DNA of 64,000 nt from Shewanella jiangmenensis. GTDB lineage: Bacteria; Pseudomonadota; Gammaproteobacteria; Enterobacterales; Shewanellaceae. Below the pieces are notes generated by a model that worked only from the letters and a program-made list of their open reading frames with translations, was not told where the DNA came from and searched no databases. The translations under genes and the position numbers were made by a program. Position 1 is the first letter of the stretch; every line of letters starts with the position of its first letter. The stretch spans positions 124,001 through 188,000 of the forward strand of contig NZ_JAHEPS010000003.1 in the NCBI RefSeq assembly GCF_018596335.1, given 5' to 3'. Shown piece after piece: positions 56,238-64,000 of this stretch.

Positions 56238-57904
56238 TGCAGAATTCCCTCGCCGCCGCCCTGTTCGATGCGCTTGGCGCGCTGCCAACCGGTGTGGTGC
56301 CTGCGCGTCTGGTGCTGGGGTATAGCGGCGGGCTCGACTCGGAGTTACTGGCCTGTGCGCTCGCTGAATTTGCACGCAGTAAAGCGGCAACTCCTTATGC
56401 CAGCTCCCAATGTTTGCTGGTGCATGTGCATCACGGCTTAAGTCAACACGCCGATGAATGGGCTCGCCACTGTGAAGCGCGCGCCGCCCACTATGGTTTG
56501 CCCCTGGTGGTTGAGCGGGTAGAGGTAAAGCGTGGCCCGCGATTAAGTCTTGAGGCCGAAGCAAGGAATGCCCGCTACCGCGCGCTGTTATCCCATCTGG
56601 CCGCAGGGGATGTGCTGCTTACCGCCCACCATGAAGACGATCAGCTTGAAACCGTGCTGCTGGCGTTAAGTCGCGGCCTTGGCCCCAAGGGACTTGCGGC
56701 CATGGGGCTGTGTCAGCCGCTGCAGCTTAGCTCAGCCCATCAAACGGATGAGCGCGGTTCGGATGACGGCGATTTGGATGAAGGCTGTTCGGAAGAAGGC
56801 TATTCGCAACAAGGCTATTCGGAAGACAAGGGACGCACGTCCTGTGCCTGGCAGCTGCGGCCCTTTTTAGGTTACTCCCGCGAGCAGCTGGAGCGTGAAG
56901 TGCAGGCCTTAGGCCTTTTCCATATCGAGGATGAGAGCAATCAGAATACCGATTTTGACCGTAACTTCCTGCGTCATCACATTATCCCGGCGCTGAAATC
57001 CCGCTTTGGCGCTATAGGTGCGACGGCATCGCGCTCGGCAAGGCTGTGCGCCCAAACCCAGGCGCTGCTCGATGAAGAAGCGGCCATCAAGCTTAAGCCG
57101 CTTGTCGGCCGCTGCCGGTTATCCGGCGCCGCAATACTCGATTTGAGTGGCTTATTTGCCTATTCACGCCTTTGGCAGGCGCAATTGCTGCGGCTTTTTA
57201 TGGCGAGCAACGGCTTTGCGCCGCCATCGGAAGTGCAGCTTGATGAGGCGCTGTCGCAGCTTGCCGACGCCAGAGCAGACAGCAGTGTTGTGCTTCGTTT
57301 TGGTCAGTCGCTGCTTCGTCGCTATCAGGGCGCACTTTATCTTGAATCGGCTGCCAAAAGCCTTGTGCGGGAAGCCTTTTTGTCTCAAACCAAGCCGTCT
57401 CAACCCAAGCCGTTTCAAACCCTGCTGCCTGAATCCAACCAGCCTGAAACTAAGCAGCCTGAAATCAGACTGGCCATTAGTCTTCAAAGCCTTAAGGCCG
57501 GGCTCGACTTACCCCTTGGCAAGTTGGTGCTTAACCAAAACTCGGAAAGCCTGTTATCCGAAAGCTCATGCCCCAAGAGTGTATGCCTTGAAAAGCCAGA
57601 CTCTGAGTGCGTATCGACTGAGCCCCTATGGACATGCGCGCTGAGCCCTGGGGCGCTTAATGGCTGCCTTACTCTGCGCTATGGTGTTTTGGGCAGTGTG
57701 CGGCTGCAGCCCGCAAGCCGCGCCCATTCTCGGGAGCTTAAAAAACTGTGGCAGGAATTTAAGGTGCCGCCCTGGCTTAGGTCACTGGTGCCGCTGCTTT
57801 ACTGCGACGATAAACCGATTGCCGCCATTGGTCTTTGGGTTGAGCGTGACTTTGCCGCAGACTGTGCTTTGCCTGCGACTTTTAGTCTGAGTCTGTCAGT
57901 CTGA
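56237..57904 (+). CDS. tilS: tRNA(Ile)-lysidine synthase TilS, with repeat-rich inserts
   Basis: Converts C34 of the AUA-reading tRNA(Ile) to lysidine; essential. ATP-pyrophosphatase P-loop LGYSGGLDSELLA (SGGxDS near residue 31), VHVHHGLSQHADEW, and LLTAHHEDDQLETVLLALSRG; NTDFDRNFLRHHIIP follows. The C-terminal anticodon-binding part ends with KVPPWLRSLVPLLYCDDKP. At 555 residues it is about 120 longer than E. coli TilS. The excess is in two low-complexity inserts made of 15-bp tandem repeats (56756-56830 and 57383-57472) plus an adjoining Ser/Cys/Glu-rich stretch. The ATG overlaps the dnaE stop. accA, found between these genes in E. coli, is absent here. Confidence 0.95.
   Translation: MQNSLAAALFDALGALPTGVVPARLVLGYSGGLDSELLACALAEFARSKAATPYASSQCLLVHVHHGLSQHADEWARHCEARAAHYGLPLVVERVEVKRGPRLSLEAEARNARYRALLSHLAAGDVLLTAHHEDDQLETVLLALSRGLGPKGLAAMGLCQPLQLSSAHQTDERGSDDGDLDEGCSEEGYSQQGYSEDKGRTSCAWQLRPFLGYSREQLEREVQALGLFHIEDESNQNTDFDRNFLRHHIIPALKSRFGAIGATASRSARLCAQTQALLDEEAAIKLKPLVGRCRLSGAAILDLSGLFAYSRLWQAQLLRLFMASNGFAPPSEVQLDEALSQLADARADSSVVLRFGQSLLRRYQGALYLESAAKSLVREAFLSQTKPSQPKPFQTLLPESNQPETKQPEIRLAISLQSLKAGLDLPLGKLVLNQNSESLLSESSCPKSVCLEKPDSECVSTEPLWTCALSPGALNGCLTLRYGVLGSVRLQPASRAHSRELKKLWQEFKVPPWLRSLVPLLYCDDKPIAAIGLWVERDFAADCALPATFSLSLSV
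56756..56830 (+). repeat. 15-bp tandem repeats, insert 1 of tilS
   Basis: Five units starting at 56756, 56771, 56786, 56801 and 56816, of the form TNTTCGGAAGAAGGC. They encode an acidic pentapeptide series (GSDDG, DLDEG, CSEEG, YSQQG, YSEDK). Confidence 0.92.
57383..57472 (+). repeat. 15-bp tandem repeats, insert 2 of tilS
   Basis: Six units starting at 57383, 57398, 57413, 57428, 57443 and 57458. They encode SQTKP, SQPKP, FQTLL, PESNQ, PETKQ and PEIRL. Confidence 0.9.
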
Positions 57905-57910
57905 CAGGCT

Positions 57911-57994
57911 GAGTCTTTCAGGCCGAGCCTTTTAATTTGAGTCTTTCAGACCGAGTCTTTCAGGCCGAGTCTTTCAGACCGAGCCTTTCAGGCC
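57911..57994 (+). repeat. 14-bp tandem repeats just after tilS
   Basis: Six copies of GAGTCTTTCAGGCC-type units with an exact 14-bp period, starting 7 bases after the tilS stop. The period is not a multiple of three and the region is non-coding. Confidence 0.93.
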
Positions 57995-58065
57995 GACCCT
58001 GAATATCTGTCGCTAAGCTTTGAACCTGCGGCAGAAAAGAGCTCGCCACTGACGTCAGTTCATAA

Positions 58066-58091
58066 AAAACGCCCGCAATCGCGGGCGTTTT
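58066..58091. terminator. Bidirectional terminator between tilS and the GGDEF gene
   Basis: AAAACGCCCGC (58066-58076), loop AATC, GCGGGCGTTTT (58081-58091). Confidence 0.94.
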
Positions 58092-58199
58092 CTTTCATTT
58101 ATTCACTGCCTTGTCTTATCTTGTCTTGGAGCAGCCCTTTGGAACGGGCTTGTTGAGCATCAGTCTGGCAAGCGCAGCTTAGCCTTCGGGAAACGCAGC

Positions 58200-59096
58200 T
58201 CAGTCATTGACAACGCGGTAGCAGTTTCTGCCGGCTGCTTTGGCTTGATAAAGGGCGCGGTCGGCGCGCTCGTACAGCATGTCCTGATTGTCGCCGGCCT
58301 GAATTTGCGCGGCGCCAAGGCTTGTGTGAATTTTATTGCGGCTGAAAAATCCGCCCCGCGCCAGCTTGCCAAGCACACGCTCACACAGGATAGCTGCCGA
58401 CTCGATATTGCCACGCACTATGATGACAAATTCATCGCCGCCGATGCGAAAGGCCTGATCTGTGTTACGGATAGCGCCTTTGATCAGCGCGCCGAACTGG
58501 CGCAGCACGGCGTCACCAAACTGATGGCCATAGCTGTCGTTCAGCTGCTTAAAGTTATCCAAATCCAGCACTATCAGCGCCAGATTGTCCTGATGCCGGT
58601 TGGCGCGGGCCACCGCCTGCTTGATGGATTGGCCATAAAAATGACGGTTTCCAAGGCCGGTGAGCGAGTCAAACATCGCCTGCTCAGACATCTTCTGATA
58701 GGAAATCGCGTTGATAAGCGGCTGGATCAACATGGTCTCCAGGGTTTGCAGGGTGCGAATTTGCGTCGGCGACAGCGGCTCTGTCAGACGGTAATCCAGC
58801 ACTGAGCCCGGAAACTGCTCTGTGGTCAGGTGACGGCGTAAACTCACGCCCATGCGCTTACCCCAACTCAGCGACAAATCGGCAAACTGAGCCTGAATAC
58901 CTGCAAGCGGCAGGTATTGGCCGAGGGTTTTACCGAAACAGGCAAAGACCGTCCGTGGATCTAAACTTGAATGCAGCTGTTGGATGATGGTAAGCAGCGC
59001 TGCCTGATCCGGACCCGGCAGGGCCACATCCGCGTTGCCCATCGGGCTGTAGCGGTAATCTTCAGGATATAACTGCGGTGCGAAACCATAGTCCAT
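58200..59096 (-). CDS. Diguanylate cyclase (GGDEF domain)
   Basis: Makes cyclic di-GMP. The C-terminal GGDEF domain is intact: DSLTGLGNRHFYGQSI, LDLDNFKQLNDSYGHQFGD and the active-site RIGGDEFVII near residue 217. Nothing like the RxxD inhibitory site is evident before GGDEF. The N-terminal roughly 130 residues are an unrecognised, probably sensory, soluble domain with no membrane helix. 298 residues from ATG 59096, chosen because GGAG lies 8 nt upstream; the frame extends to 59144 without a ribosome site. Confidence 0.92.
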   Translation of the reverse strand: MDYGFAPQLYPEDYRYSPMGNADVALPGPDQAALLTIIQQLHSSLDPRTVFACFGKTLGQYLPLAGIQAQFADLSLSWGKRMGVSLRRHLTTEQFPGSVLDYRLTEPLSPTQIRTLQTLETMLIQPLINAISYQKMSEQAMFDSLTGLGNRHFYGQSIKQAVARANRHQDNLALIVLDLDNFKQLNDSYGHQFGDAVLRQFGALIKGAIRNTDQAFRIGGDEFVIIVRGNIESAAILCERVLGKLARGGFFSRNKIHTSLGAAQIQAGDNQDMLYERADRALYQAKAAGRNCYRVVND

Positions 59097-59255
59097 AGTG
59101 TTTACTCCAACGGTGTAGGACTGATGACAGCTTGAAATAAGCAAAAGCCGTGCCGTTACCGGTGTTAAATAAATTTGTCTTTGTTAGTCATTCAGTTAAT
59201 CTTTGAAGTGGCCACAGTCGTTTTTCATTCGCCGGAAAATTGACAAGGAAACCCC

Positions 59256-61202
59256 ATGGAACACGGCATCCTGATCAAGGTGTTGCTTATGCTGCTTATC
59301 GCCATCGGGGCGATTGCACTGCTGCGCCGTATCGGATTGCCGGCCATTCTTGCGTACCTTCTTACCGGCGTGCTGGCTGGCCCCGGCGGCTTTCACTGGT
59401 TTACCCAGCAGCAGATGCATTCGGTGGCCGAGCTTGGGGTGGTGCTGTTGATGTTTACCCTCGGGCTTGAGTTTTCTGTGCCCAAACTCTGGGCCATGCG
59501 CCGCACCGTGTTTGGCCTTGGCAGCGCTCAGGTGCTGGTCACCACACTGCTGGTGATGCTTATCGCCATGTCACTTGGGCAAACCGCCGTGCAGGCGCTG
59601 GTGATAGGCTCGACCATAGCGCTCTCATCCACCGCCATCGTGCTTAAACTCCTCAATGAACTTGGCTGGCTGCGGCGCCGACACGGCGAGCTGTCGGTGA
59701 GCGTGCTCTTGTTTCAGGATCTGGCGGTGGTGCCGCTGCTGATTTTGCTGCCGCTCCTTGGCGAAGCCGATGGCAGCGTCGCCATCAACAGCATTTTATT
59801 GGCGCTGCTGAAGGGCGTTATCGCCTTTGTCGCGCTGATGGCCTTTGGCAAATGGGCGCTGCCCAAGGTGTTTGATGAGGTCGCCCGCTCCCGCTCCAAT
59901 GAGCTGTTTGTACTGTCGGCGTTGGTGGTGGCGCTGCTGACCGGTGCCTTTACCCAGTGGCTTGGGCTTTCTATGGCCCTCGGCGCCTTTATGGCGGGCA
60001 TGCTTTTGGGTGAAAGTCAGTACCGGCGCCAGCTTGAGGCCGATATCCGTCCGTTTCGTGATTTGTTGATGGGGCTCTTTTTTATCTCCATCGGTATGCT
60101 GCTGGATTTTGCCCTGGTGCTTGCCTATTGGTGGCAGATTTTACTGCTGCTGATTGCGGTGGTGGTGGGCAAGGCGCTGGTGGTCCATGGCCTGTTAAAG
60201 CTGGTGGGGGAGCCGTTTCGGATCTCCTGCGTCTCGGCGCTGACTTTGGCGCAGGTGGGCGAGTTTTCCTTTGTGGTGCTTGCCCTTGCGGTGAATTACC
60301 AGCTGCTGGATAAGGAAGTCAGCACCATGCTGGTGATGGTGGCGGTGCTCTCTATGGCTATAGCGCCTACTCTGGTGCGCCACGCGGTGGATATCAGCAA
60401 GCTGATTTTGGGGCTAAAACCCGCCGCCACTCAGCCGCTTAACGCGCCTAAGGTGGAAGAGGATACTGAGCTGGTGCTCATTCTCGGTTATGGCCGGGTA
60501 GGGCAGACCATAGCGCGCTTTTTAAAGGCTGAAGCCGTGCCCTATCTTGCGCTCGATTTGGATCCCACCCGGGTGCAGGAGGCCAAGCGCGCCGGTCAGC
60601 CGGTGTATTTTGGCGATGCCTGTAAACGCAGCATCCTTAAGCAGGCGGGTATTGTCCACGCCAAAATGGTGGTGCTGACCTTTTGTGAGAGCCGCGCGGT
60701 GGATGAAGTCATTCATCTTTGCCGCGCGCTGGCGCCGGATGCCAAAATTCTGGTGCGCACCCGGGATGACAGCGAGCTTAAGCTGCTTGAGCAGGCCGGG
60801 GCGAGCCAGGTTATTCCTGAAACGCTTGAAGGCAGTTTGATGCTGGTCAGTCAGGTGCTGTTTCAGTGCGGCGTTCCACTTTCCCGGATCTTAAAGCGGC
60901 TCGAATTTGAGCGGCGCAATCATTATCAGTATCTGCACGGTTTTTTTTCCGGCACTGAAACTGACTTCACCCTCGAGCTTTTACACGCGGTGGCGCTGCC
61001 AAGGGGCGCCAGTGCGGTGGGCAAGACGCTTGAAGACATCCCCTGGAGCAAGCTTAGGGTTGAGCTTCGCGCCATTCGCCGCGGCCGCGAGGAGATAGAT
61101 AATCCTGACCCCAATTGGACACTCAAAGCCGGTGACGTGCTGATTTTACTGGGCAAGCCCCGGCGGGTTGAAAAGGCCGAGGCGTTTTTGCTGAGCGAAT
61201 GA
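59256..61202 (+). CDS. CPA2 family cation/proton antiporter (Kef-type) with TrkA-N and TrkA-C domains
   Basis: 648-residue inner-membrane transporter. Residues 1-380 hold about 12 hydrophobic segments of the Na/H exchanger fold (LLRRIGLPAILAYLLTGVLA, LGVVLLMFTLGLEFS, GSTIALSSTAIVLKLL, LLFQDLAVVPLL). A TrkA-N (RCK) Rossmann domain starts near 408 with LILGYGRVGQTIARFL. A TrkA-C domain ends the protein (DVLILLGKPRRVEKAEAFL). This is the KefB/KefC or YbaL-like plan, but I cannot assign the ion or glutathione gating. Start ATG 59256 with AAGGAA upstream. Confidence 0.92.
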   Translation: MEHGILIKVLLMLLIAIGAIALLRRIGLPAILAYLLTGVLAGPGGFHWFTQQQMHSVAELGVVLLMFTLGLEFSVPKLWAMRRTVFGLGSAQVLVTTLLVMLIAMSLGQTAVQALVIGSTIALSSTAIVLKLLNELGWLRRRHGELSVSVLLFQDLAVVPLLILLPLLGEADGSVAINSILLALLKGVIAFVALMAFGKWALPKVFDEVARSRSNELFVLSALVVALLTGAFTQWLGLSMALGAFMAGMLLGESQYRRQLEADIRPFRDLLMGLFFISIGMLLDFALVLAYWWQILLLLIAVVVGKALVVHGLLKLVGEPFRISCVSALTLAQVGEFSFVVLALAVNYQLLDKEVSTMLVMVAVLSMAIAPTLVRHAVDISKLILGLKPAATQPLNAPKVEEDTELVLILGYGRVGQTIARFLKAEAVPYLALDLDPTRVQEAKRAGQPVYFGDACKRSILKQAGIVHAKMVVLTFCESRAVDEVIHLCRALAPDAKILVRTRDDSELKLLEQAGASQVIPETLEGSLMLVSQVLFQCGVPLSRILKRLEFERRNHYQYLHGFFSGTETDFTLELLHAVALPRGASAVGKTLEDIPWSKLRVELRAIRRGREEIDNPDPNWTLKAGDVLILLGKPRRVEKAEAFLLSE

Positions 61203-61305
61203 CGTTGAGTGTTACAGAGCAGCCTTAAGGCTCGCTTCCGGCTGCACTTGCAAACTTATTCCTCGCAGAAAGCTCATGCCTGACGGCAAATAAGCGCACC
61301 AGCGC

Positions 61306-62445
61306 TTAAAGGCTTACGCTGCCATCAACACCGAAAAAGGCTTTGATTTCATCCATCCGATTCATCGCATCCTGATACCCAAGGTCAATCAGGGCGCAGG
61401 TATAGGCTTTTTCAAACAGCAGGTACGACACGATACTCGAGTCCGCTTCCTGATTGATGCCGATAAGCCCAAGCAGGGTGCGCACCGCAAAGGGCATTTC
61501 CTGATAGTAGCGCCTCGCGATTTGCGCCAGGTCTTCGCTCGGCTTAATCACCAGGGTGGTAATGGGCTTGAGGTTTAAGCGGTCACGGCTCTCCTGGGGA
61601 ATAAGCTTTAGGGTGTTGTTGATGCGCTCAAGCCTTTCAAGGTCACTGTTGAGAGTGTCAGAAAAGATGGTATCCAGCAGGTGGCCTGCAATGGTTGCGG
61701 TTTTCGGGTGATGCTCCAGCTCGCGGGTATCCTGCTTGTGGGGACTGTCGAGGTTAATGACCAGAATACGTTCGGCCCCCAGATGGATTGGGCTTGCCAG
61801 CGGCGCCAGTTGGTGCACCGAGCCATCGCCGTAATAATGCTGCCTGAGCTTTATCGACGGAAACACCATGGGAATGGCCGAGCTTGCCAGCAGGTGCTCG
61901 GTATTAAGCCGGGTGCGTTCACCGCTTCGCCGCGCCCGCTGCCAGTTTTCAATGTCGCGGGCGGCCTGAAAAAAGGTGACTGAGCGGGAATTGTTGTAGC
62001 AGGAGGTATCGACCGAAATCGCGGTGAGCGAGCCTGCCTTGATATTGCGATCGATGCGGCCAAAATCGATAAGCTCGTTGAGGAGCTTCCTGAGCGGCTC
62101 GTTATCCAGCAGGCTGCCGGCATCTGAGTTAACCAGATCGTGCTGCATGCCCTTAAGTGCCATGCGTCCCAGGTGCTTCATCACACCGCCCACTGAACTG
62201 GTGTACACCTTGGACGTCTCGAAGTGGCGCCAGACCCATTCGAGTTTGCGCACGCCCAAATGAAAACAGGAGGCGTGGGTGGCAATGGAGGTGCCGTTAA
62301 TGGCGCCAGCCGAGGTGCCACAGACTATCCGAAACGGAATGCCGTGATTGCGGGGATATAACTGGACTATGGCTTTGAGCACCCCGACCTGATAGGCCGC
62401 CCGGGCGCCACCACCGCCCAGTACCAGTGCGGTCGATGTCGGCAA
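61306..62445 (-). CDS. Patatin-like phospholipase
   Basis: Serine lipase/acyl hydrolase of the patatin (RssA/YlbK-like) type. Oxyanion motif LVLGGGGARAAYQVGVLKA lies at the very N-terminus, nucleophile GTSAG in IVCGTSAGAINGTS, and the catalytic Asp in YYGDGSVHQLAPL. No signal peptide, so cytoplasmic or peripheral. The open frame runs back to 62691, into proS and across the proS terminator, which is impossible for the real start. I propose TTG 62445 (PTSTALVLGGGG), with GGAG 6 nt upstream; TTG 62457 is the alternative. About 379 residues. Confidence 0.87.
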   Translation of the reverse strand: MPTSTALVLGGGGARAAYQVGVLKAIVQLYPRNHGIPFRIVCGTSAGAINGTSIATHASCFHLGVRKLEWVWRHFETSKVYTSSVGGVMKHLGRMALKGMQHDLVNSDAGSLLDNEPLRKLLNELIDFGRIDRNIKAGSLTAISVDTSCYNNSRSVTFFQAARDIENWQRARRSGERTRLNTEHLLASSAIPMVFPSIKLRQHYYGDGSVHQLAPLASPIHLGAERILVINLDSPHKQDTRELEHHPKTATIAGHLLDTIFSDTLNSDLERLERINNTLKLIPQESRDRLNLKPITTLVIKPSEDLAQIARRYYQEMPFAVRTLLGLIGINQEADSSIVSYLLFEKAYTCALIDLGYQDAMNRMDEIKAFFGVDGSVSL

Positions 62446-62528
62446 ATCCTGCTCCAATTTCTTGAAAGTTAACTTATTCCTTAAGCTAATTAAAGCGTCC
62501 GACCTTAGTAATTGGCAATGGCGGGGCG

Positions 62529-62558
62529 AAAAAAAAGACACCCGCAGGTGTCTTTTCT
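62529..62558. terminator. Terminator after proS
   Basis: AAAAGACACC (62533-62542), loop CGCA, GGTGTCTTTT (62547-62556). A-tract on the left gives a T-tract on the minus strand after proS. Confidence 0.92.
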
Positions 62559-62572
62559 GTGTCGCATCAGGC

Positions 62573-64000
62573 TTAGCCGCGCAGCTGTGACTTAAGGAAG
62601 TCAACAATCTCGGCAAACGGCACGTCCTGCTTTTCACCGGTGCGGCGGTTCTTGTATTCGAACACGCCGGCGTCGATATTGCGATCGCCAATCACCACGG
62701 CATGGGGCACACCGAGGAGTTCCATGTCGGCAAACATCACGCCCGGACGCTCTTTACGGTCGTCAAACAGCACTTCGATACCGGCAGCGGTCAGCTCGGC
62801 ATAGAGCTGCTCGGCCACTTCGGTGACGCGGTGGGACTTGTGCATGTTCATCGGCAGAATGCCGACGGTGAACGGGGCGATGGCTTCTGGCCATACGATG
62901 CCGCGATCGTCGTTGTTCTGCTCGATGGCGGCGGCCACGATGCGGCTCACGCCCACACCATAACAGCCCATCAGCATGATTTGTGACTTGCCGTTTTCAT
63001 CAAGCACGGTGGCATTCATGGCTTCGGAGTACTTGTTGCCAAGCTGGAAGATATGACCCACTTCGATACCTCGGGCGAAGGCATACACGCCCTTGCCATC
63101 CGGAGTCGGCTCGCCTTCAACCACGTTGCGGATGTCAGCGCCCTCAACCAGCGGCAGATCGCGCTCCCAGTTGATGCCAAAGAGGTGCTTGCCATCTTGG
63201 TTGGCACCAGCGGCAAAATCGCTCATCACCAGCACGCTGTGGTCGGCAATGATAGGCAGCTTAAGGCCAACAGGACCGATAGAGCCGGTACCAGCACCCA
63301 CGGTGGCGCGGATTTCGTCTTCGCTGGCAAACTGCAGCGGTGAGGCGACCAGCGCGTGCTTGTCGGCCTTGATTTCGTTCAGTTCATGGTCGCCGCGAAC
63401 CAGCAGGGCAACCAGTGGCGCTTCTTCGGTTGCGCCTTTAACAATCAGGGTTTTGACTGTCTTTTCGATGGCCACACCAAACTGTTCAACCAGCTCGGCG
63501 ATGGTTTTGGCATTCGGGGTGTCGACAGTGCGCATTGCTTCAGTGGCGGCGCCGCGAGGCTCGGTAGGCAGCGGGGCTTCGGCCTTCTCGATGTTGGCGG
63601 CGTAATCGCTGCCGGTGGAGTAGGCAATCAGATCTTCACCGCTCTGGGCCAGTACGTGGAACTCGTGGGACACGCTGCCGCCGATGGAGCCGGTATCGGC
63701 CAGCACAGGGCGGAACGCCAGACCCATGCGGCTGAAAATGTTGCTGTAGGCGGTGTACATGGCCTGATAAGTTTCATTCAGCGTCTCTTGATCCAGATGG
63801 AAAGAGTAGGCGTCCTTCATCAGGAACTCGCGTGAGCGCATCACGCCAAAGCGTGGACGCACTTCGTCACGGAACTTGGTCTGGATTTGATACAGGTTCA
63901 GCGGCAACTGCTTGTAAGAGCTTACTTCCTTACGGATAAGGTCAGTTATCACTTCTTCGTGGGTCGGGCCGAGCACGAAGTCACGTTCATGACGGTCGGT
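62573..64000 (-). CDS. proS: Prolyl-tRNA synthetase, C-terminal part; cut by window edge
   Basis: Class II aminoacyl-tRNA synthetase charging tRNA(Pro). About 475 C-terminal residues are seen; the frame continues past the right edge (the first visible residues are [20 protein letters not shown], motif 2 region). [20 protein letters not shown] follows, then the insertion (editing) domain around [20 protein letters not shown] to about residue 300 of this part, then motif 3 in [17 protein letters not shown] and the C-terminal anticodon-binding domain. A bacterial-type ProRS with editing domain. Confidence 0.97.
   Translation of the reverse strand, partial: TDRHERDFVLGPTHEEVITDLIRKEVSSYKQLPLNLYQIQTKFRDEVRPRFGVMRSREFLMKDAYSFHLDQETLNETYQAMYTAYSNIFSRMGLAFRPVLADTGSIGGSVSHEFHVLAQSGEDLIAYSTGSDYAANIEKAEAPLPTEPRGAATEAMRTVDTPNAKTIAELVEQFGVAIEKTVKTLIVKGATEEAPLVALLVRGDHELNEIKADKHALVASPLQFASEDEIRATVGAGTGSIGPVGLKLPIIADHSVLVMSDFAAGANQDGKHLFGINWERDLPLVEGADIRNVVEGEPTPDGKGVYAFARGIEVGHIFQLGNKYSEAMNATVLDENGKSQIMLMGCYGVGVSRIVAAAIEQNNDDRGIVWPEAIAPFTVGILPMNMHKSHRVTEVAEQLYAELTAAGIEVLFDDRKERPGVMFADMELLGVPHAVVIGDRNIDAGVFEYKNRRTGEKQDVPFAEIVDFLKSQLRG

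Noticed and set aside
55101..56564. 487-codon minus-strand frame
   Set aside because: Antisense across the dnaE/tilS junction.
62446..62691. N-terminal extension of the patatin-like frame
   Set aside because: Crosses the proS terminator and enters proS coding sequence on the same strand; incompatible with a real start.

Overview
This window comes from a marine gammaproteobacterium, almost certainly a Shewanella or close relative. The evidence is a pfa omega-3 polyunsaturated fatty acid (PUFA) synthase cluster, several Shewanella/Vibrio-type DUF families (DUF2310, DUF2789, DUF3192, DUF3301, DUF3549, DUF3718), and the standard gammaproteobacterial rpsB-to-dnaE gene order. No genome-wide search was possible. 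All family calls come from reading motifs, lengths and gene order.

Layout. (1) 1-13387, minus strand: a tightly packed pfaR-pfaA-pfaB-pfaC operon. pfaC runs off the left edge. (2) 13736-17178, plus strand: an EF-G-like GTPase, then pfaE, the phosphopantetheinyl transferase expected to charge the five PfaA acyl-carrier domains. (3) 17288-22004: mostly single housekeeping or uncharacterised genes (queF, syd, DUF2310, a DUF3192 lipoprotein, DUF2789, a GNAT acetyltransferase, an Mpo1-like protein). (4) 22005-23880: no protein genes. Two tandem CsrB/CsrC-type RNAs, each dense in GGA motifs, lie here, each with its own upstream UvrY/GacA-type palindrome and a terminator. (5) 24140-31722: DUF3301/DUF3549, yqcC-truC, yqcA, a PTS IICB permease, purU, a DUF3718 protein and dapD. 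(6) 31753-35135, minus strand: glnD and map, diverging from rpsB. (7) 35206-50152, plus strand: rpsB-tsf-pyrH-frr-uppS-cdsA-dxr-rseP-bamA-skp-lpxD-fabZ-lpxA-lpxB-rnhB, covering translation factors, undecaprenyl/phospholipid/isoprenoid precursors, outer-membrane assembly and lipid A. (8) 50268-52700: an apparent insertion with a divergent metallo-beta-lactamase-fold gene and a GlxA-type AraC regulator, followed by about 540 bp of relic-like DNA. (9) 52764-64000: dnaE-tilS, a diguanylate cyclase, a CPA2 cation/proton antiporter, a patatin-like lipase and the C-terminal part of proS.

How parts work together. PfaA (KS-AT-five ACPs-KR-DH), PfaB (AT) and PfaC (KS-CLF...) form the iterative PUFA synthase. 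PfaE supplies its phosphopantetheine arms. pfaR stands first in the operon and is coupled to pfaA by an ATGA overlap. The PfaR sequence reads as an IS481-family transposase that has lost its catalytic residues, so the pathway regulator appears to be a domesticated transposase.

Other points of interest: the tandem Csr RNA locus; an EF-G-like protein lacking the catalytic histidine; and a recurring pattern of about 15-bp tandem repeats in unrelated places (pfaE N-terminus, yqcC start, two tilS inserts), with related 14-, 18-, 20- and 21-bp repeats elsewhere. This suggests frequent small in-frame tandem expansions in this genome.
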